From positions 62,001-126,000 of the forward strand of contig JAVJSD010000116.1 in the NCBI GenBank assembly GCA_040219575.1: DNA of 64,000 nucleotides, in the 5' to 3' direction. The notes under the pieces are model-generated. The model had not been told where the DNA came from. It was given only the letters and a program-made list of their open reading frames with translations, and did no database searches. A program made the position numbers and the translations under genes. Shown here one piece after another: positions 61,125-64,000 of the stretch (position 1 is the first letter of the stretch; each line of letters opens with the position of its first letter). This DNA is from JAVJSD01 sp040219575 (GTDB lineage Bacteria; Planctomycetota; Planctomycetia; Pirellulales; Pirellulaceae).

Positions 61125-62678
61125 ATGTCCGCTGCGGACGAGCGTACGAAACTGACCGTCGCCATGATCGTGCGCAACGCCGCCGAGGCCCTGTCGGAGT
61201 CGCTGGAAAGCATCCGCTCGATCGCCGACGAGATCGTCGTGCTCGACACCGGGTCGACCGACGAGTCGAAAGCGATCGCGCAGCGGTCCGGCGCCTTGGT
61301 GTTCGACCACGAGTGGAACGATAGCTTCAGCGAGGCCCGCAATGCGTGCCTGCAGCGGGCCTGCGGCGATTGGGTGCTCTGGCTCGATGCGGGCGAGACC
61401 CTCACCGCCGAGGACGCCGTTTCGCTGCGGGCCTTTCTCGACACGCAGGCCGAGCCGGTCAAAGCCTACATGCTGCTGGTGCAGGTGCCGCGGGCCGCGG
61501 GCGAGATCGCCGGCGAACAGAAGGGCGCCGTGCGTCTCGTGCCGAATCATCCCGCGCTCCGCTTCGAAGGCCGCGTCGCCGAGTGCCTGCTGCAGTCGCT
61601 GGTCGATCACGAGATCGGTCTCGAAGCCCTGCCCCAACGAATTCAACGCGGCGTGCGCGAACACGACCCCCAGCGAAAGAAACTCCGCGCCAAGCGCAAC
61701 CTGCAACTGGCCGATCTGGAGATCGCCGAACGCGGGCCGATGTCGCACCTGCTCAACTGCCAGGGCGAGGCGCTGGCCGTGTTGGGCGATCGCCGCGGTG
61801 CGGCGGAGAAGCATCGCCAGGCGCTGGAGTCCGCCGATCCGCAATCGACCGACATGCTCGACGCCTACTACGGGCTGCTGACCGCCTTGGAAGGCCAGGG
61901 AGAAGCCCGGCAGCCGCAACTGACGCTGTGCGTCGAGGCGCTGGAGACGTTCCCGCTCGACGCACAGTTGCTGTGCGCGATGGGCGGCTACCTGCAGTCG
62001 CAGGGTCAGAACCAACTGGCCCGCCGGGCATATCAAACGGCCTGGCAGTACGGCCAGGTGAATCCCGAGGTGTGGCACCTCGACCGCCTCGCCTGCATCG
62101 CCGCCAGTTGCTACAGCACGATTCTGCAACTCGCGGGCGAAGACGACGAGGCGCGGAGCGTGCTGGAGCAGACGCTGACCGATCACCCGCAGTCGACGCG
62201 TCTGCGGCGGCAGTTGATCGAAGTGCACATCAAGCAGGGCGCCCGGGCCGAGGCGCTGGCCGAGTGCGACCGGCTGCCGGAAGACACGCCGCATCGCGAG
62301 GCGCTGCGCAGCGCCGTCCGCGGCGCGTGCCTGGCGTCGCAGCGGAATTGGATCGCCGCCCGTTCGTATCTCGACGCCGCCTGGCAGGCCGGTTGCCGCG
62401 ATTTGATCTGCATGCGTTGGCTGGTGGTGTCGCTGTTGGCGCTCGGCGAGATCGACGCCGCGAAGCCGATCGTGGAAGCGTGGCGCGGCGTCGAGCCGGG
62501 CAGCGCCGAGGCCGAGCAGTTCCTGTCGGCGATGGGCGAGATCTCCACGCCCGAAACGAAGTCGCCCTCGCGCAAGTTCCGCATGGATCAAGGGGGCGCC
62601 TCGATGCCCCTGCCGCCGCCGCTGCCGGGCATCGCGATGCCGCAGTCGAGCGAGGTGAACGACTCGGCGTCAAAGTAG
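61125..62678 (+). CDS. Family 2 glycosyltransferase with TPR-like C-terminal region
   Basis: The 517-residue protein has an N-terminal GT-A domain (about 8-200): LTVAMIVRNAAEALSESLES, VVLDTGSTDESKAIAQ and GDWVLWLDAGETL. The metal-binding D-x-D usually reads DADE; here it is DAGE, so one Asp is lost. TPR-like helices (about 200-480) contain ALAVLGDRRGAAEKHRQALE and YLQSQGQNQLARRAYQTAWQ. A Pro-rich end follows. Such proteins often glycosylate peptides or act on cell-envelope glycans. The ATG at 61125 was chosen for AAGGAGG upstream. Confidence 0.85.
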   Translation: MSAADERTKLTVAMIVRNAAEALSESLESIRSIADEIVVLDTGSTDESKAIAQRSGALVFDHEWNDSFSEARNACLQRACGDWVLWLDAGETLTAEDAVSLRAFLDTQAEPVKAYMLLVQVPRAAGEIAGEQKGAVRLVPNHPALRFEGRVAECLLQSLVDHEIGLEALPQRIQRGVREHDPQRKKLRAKRNLQLADLEIAERGPMSHLLNCQGEALAVLGDRRGAAEKHRQALESADPQSTDMLDAYYGLLTALEGQGEARQPQLTLCVEALETFPLDAQLLCAMGGYLQSQGQNQLARRAYQTAWQYGQVNPEVWHLDRLACIAASCYSTILQLAGEDDEARSVLEQTLTDHPQSTRLRRQLIEVHIKQGARAEALAECDRLPEDTPHREALRSAVRGACLASQRNWIAARSYLDAAWQAGCRDLICMRWLVVSLLALGEIDAAKPIVEAWRGVEPGSAEAEQFLSAMGEISTPETKSPSRKFRMDQGGASMPLPPPLPGIAMPQSSEVNDSASK

Positions 62679-62703
62679 CGACGACCTGCGCCACATGCAG
62701 TAG

Positions 62704-62720
62704 GTCAGGCATCGCCTGAC
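62704..62720 (+). terminator. Hairpin after the glycosyltransferase gene
   Basis: GTCAGGC-ATC-GCCTGAC is a perfect 7-bp stem with a three-base loop, 26 bases after the stop. This short palindrome might also be a dispersed repeat unit. Confidence 0.5.
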
Positions 62721-62909
62721 GAAATGGCGGGCGGCTTCTATAAGCTGCTACTCGGCCCCCCGCGTCGGCCGGTAACGCGTCCGTGCTGGCGGTGGACTCG
62801 GCCACGATCCGGACCGCGTTCTCGTTGGGGTCGGGGTCTTGCTCGTTGTCTCGGGACGCGCCTTCATTTGCCAGGACCGCGAGGGGAGGCGAGTGATACA
62901 ATCGTCGGC

Positions 62910-63122
62910 ATGGACGAGAAACCGAAAACAAGCCGCTGTTGGCGATTTGGATTGCGCTGGCTCTTTGTTGTCGCTTTGGTCGTCGCGGCCTACTGTGCTG
63001 GGTACGTTCACCGGAACGGAGAGGTCCAGGAGTTGAAAGAGAAGGTCGAGACGCTCTCTGGTAGAAACACAGAATTGTTCCTCAACCTCCTCGAGGCTGA
63101 AACGCGCGCTGTCCGTGATTAG
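62910..63122 (+). CDS. Small single-TM protein with coiled coil
   Basis: The 70-residue protein has a basic start (MDEKPKTSRCWRFGLRW), one transmembrane helix (LFVVALVVAAYCAGYVH) and a heptad helix (GEVQELKEKVETLSGRNTEL). Small R-W-x-L-R-W-L-type membrane proteins are common in planctomycetes. No family name is assigned. Confidence 0.6.
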   Translation: MDEKPKTSRCWRFGLRWLFVVALVVAAYCAGYVHRNGEVQELKEKVETLSGRNTELFLNLLEAETRAVRD

Positions 63123-63280
63123 CTTTTGATTCAAAGTGAACCTCTACCGCCGCGCCGATTGTTTGTCATGCTCGCGGCGGACCGTTACATTGAACGCGAC
63201 GAGGCCGGGCCAGGCTCGTCGTGGGGCGCCCCAGGCATTCGCGCGGCTGCGTGAATCGCCGTCTGCAGGGCGTATGCGTC

Positions 63281-64000
63281 ATGCGTAAACGGTGGCTGAT
63301 TCTCGCCGCACTGCTGCTGCCGATGGCGGCGCTATGGATCGTGTGGCGATTCGTCTACGACGGCGCCGACCCCCGGCAGGTCTTCTTTCCGCCTCCGCCC
63401 GAGGCGGCTTCGCCCGCGGCCCTCGAGGAATCGGCGGAGTTGCACGTCGACCGGCGTCCGTTTCGCGAGGCGATCGACGAGTTGGCGCGGCGCTACGATG
63501 TGGACATCCGCATCGACGAGGCGACGCTGAAGACGGTGGGCGTCTCGCCGGATGCGGCCGTGTCGCTGCACGCGGAGAACGTCACGCTGCGGACGCTGCT
63601 GCAGTTGCTTGCCCGGCAGCTCGATGCGGACCTGGTCGTCGGCGAGCACCGGGGAGAACTGCTCGTCACAACCGAGTCGCAGTGGATCAATACGCTCAAT
63701 CACTACACCACGCGGATCTACCGCCTCGACGAACTGTTGGCGGGCGCCGAGCGCCGCATCGACGAGGCGACCGTCGCCGAGGCGGTGCGGGCCGTGGCGA
63801 TTGACGGCCGTGAAGAGGATCTGCGGGCGGCATGGTCCAGTTCCTTGAGTCTGGTAAGCAAGACTCCCACGGGCCTCGGCGAGATACAAGTTCTTCCCGG
63901 GGCGCTGCTTGTTCATCAACGTCCCGAGGTGCACCGCAGGATCAGGGCGTTGCTGGATGGAATCGCCCAACTGCAAAGAGAGCGTGGACGACGGGAACCG
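63281..64000 (+). CDS. STN-domain-like protein, C-terminus outside window
   Basis: The frame is open from ATG 63281 to the window edge (240 codons). An N-terminal transmembrane segment (ILAALLLPMAALWIVWRFVY) is followed by a secretin/TonB short N-terminal-like fold (about 52-125): LHVDRRPFREAIDELARRYD, VSLHAENVTLRTLLQLLARQ. A related second repeat seems to begin near residue 195. STN domains bind partners in secretin and TonB-dependent systems; planctomycete versions occur in single-pass proteins of unknown function. Confidence 0.8.
   Translation, partial: MRKRWLILAALLLPMAALWIVWRFVYDGADPRQVFFPPPPEAASPAALEESAELHVDRRPFREAIDELARRYDVDIRIDEATLKTVGVSPDAAVSLHAENVTLRTLLQLLARQLDADLVVGEHRGELLVTTESQWINTLNHYTTRIYRLDELLAGAERRIDEATVAEAVRAVAIDGREEDLRAAWSSSLSLVSKTPTGLGEIQVLPGALLVHQRPEVHRRIRALLDGIAQLQRERGRREP

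Overview
The window looks like a chromosomal segment of a planctomycete, most likely of the Pirellulales type. This rests on gene content, not on any database search: a DUF1501 protein, a DUF1559 pilin-like protein, a DUF1570 peptidase, HEAT-repeat proteins with a c-type heme motif, TadE/TadG-like genes behind a c-di-GMP riboswitch, a sigma-54 promoter before hsp20, GC-rich DNA with long antisense open frames, and many small membrane or signal-peptide proteins of unknown function.

Layout. 1-2.3 kb: a truncated leucine-rich-repeat gene (minus) and lexA (plus) with a perfect GAAC-N4-GTTC box upstream. 2.4-4.8 kb: a minus-strand pair, DUF1501 then a CitG-like triphosphoribosyl-dephospho-CoA synthase. 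5-13.7 kb: carB, an ORF6N gene, a DUF1570 metallopeptidase, tex and an alpha/beta-hydrolase-like gene with a good -35/-10 pair. 13.9-21.1 kb: a DUF2459 protein, a small membrane protein, a subtilase, an acidic HTH-plus-membrane-anchor protein, a lipoprotein and a PLP aminotransferase.

21.4-37.3 kb is the most unusual part. Two giant minus-strand membrane proteins (1709 and 1586 residues) each carry a caspase-like fold whose catalytic Cys position is substituted; one also has a von Willebrand A domain. Divergent from them is a seven-gene plus-strand operon: VgrG, a protein with a C-terminal hydrophobic hairpin, a small beta-rich protein, two paralogues, a coiled-coil protein and a PAAR tip protein. 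No sheath, tube, baseplate or ATPase gene of a type VI system is present, so this is an orphan injection-spike locus coupled to pseudo-caspase proteins.

37.3-47.6 kb: an MHS transporter, a HAMP-like membrane protein, a c-di-GMP-I riboswitch leading a TadE-TadG-TadE operon, hsp20 behind a sigma-54 promoter, an HtrA/DegP protease, three minus-strand genes (membrane protein, lipoprotein, DUF1559 pilin-like) and tRNA-Ala(TGC). 47.8-64 kb: an MHS transporter plus glutamine-synthetase-like operon, an unknown membrane protein with a MarR regulator, a methyltransferase, a secreted protein, two tandem HEAT/heme paralogues, an SMP-30-like protein, an outer-membrane porin-like protein, a glycosyltransferase with a helical repeat tail, a small membrane protein and the start of an STN-like gene.

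Dispersed repeats run through the intergenic DNA: a MITE/REP-like element built from inverted hairpins (four copies or part copies), a short GACGTC-centred palindrome (three copies, one at the 5' end of a coding region) and a CCCCAAAGGGGACAGGCAC repeat. Functions are inferred from motifs read by eye; no alignment or search was run.
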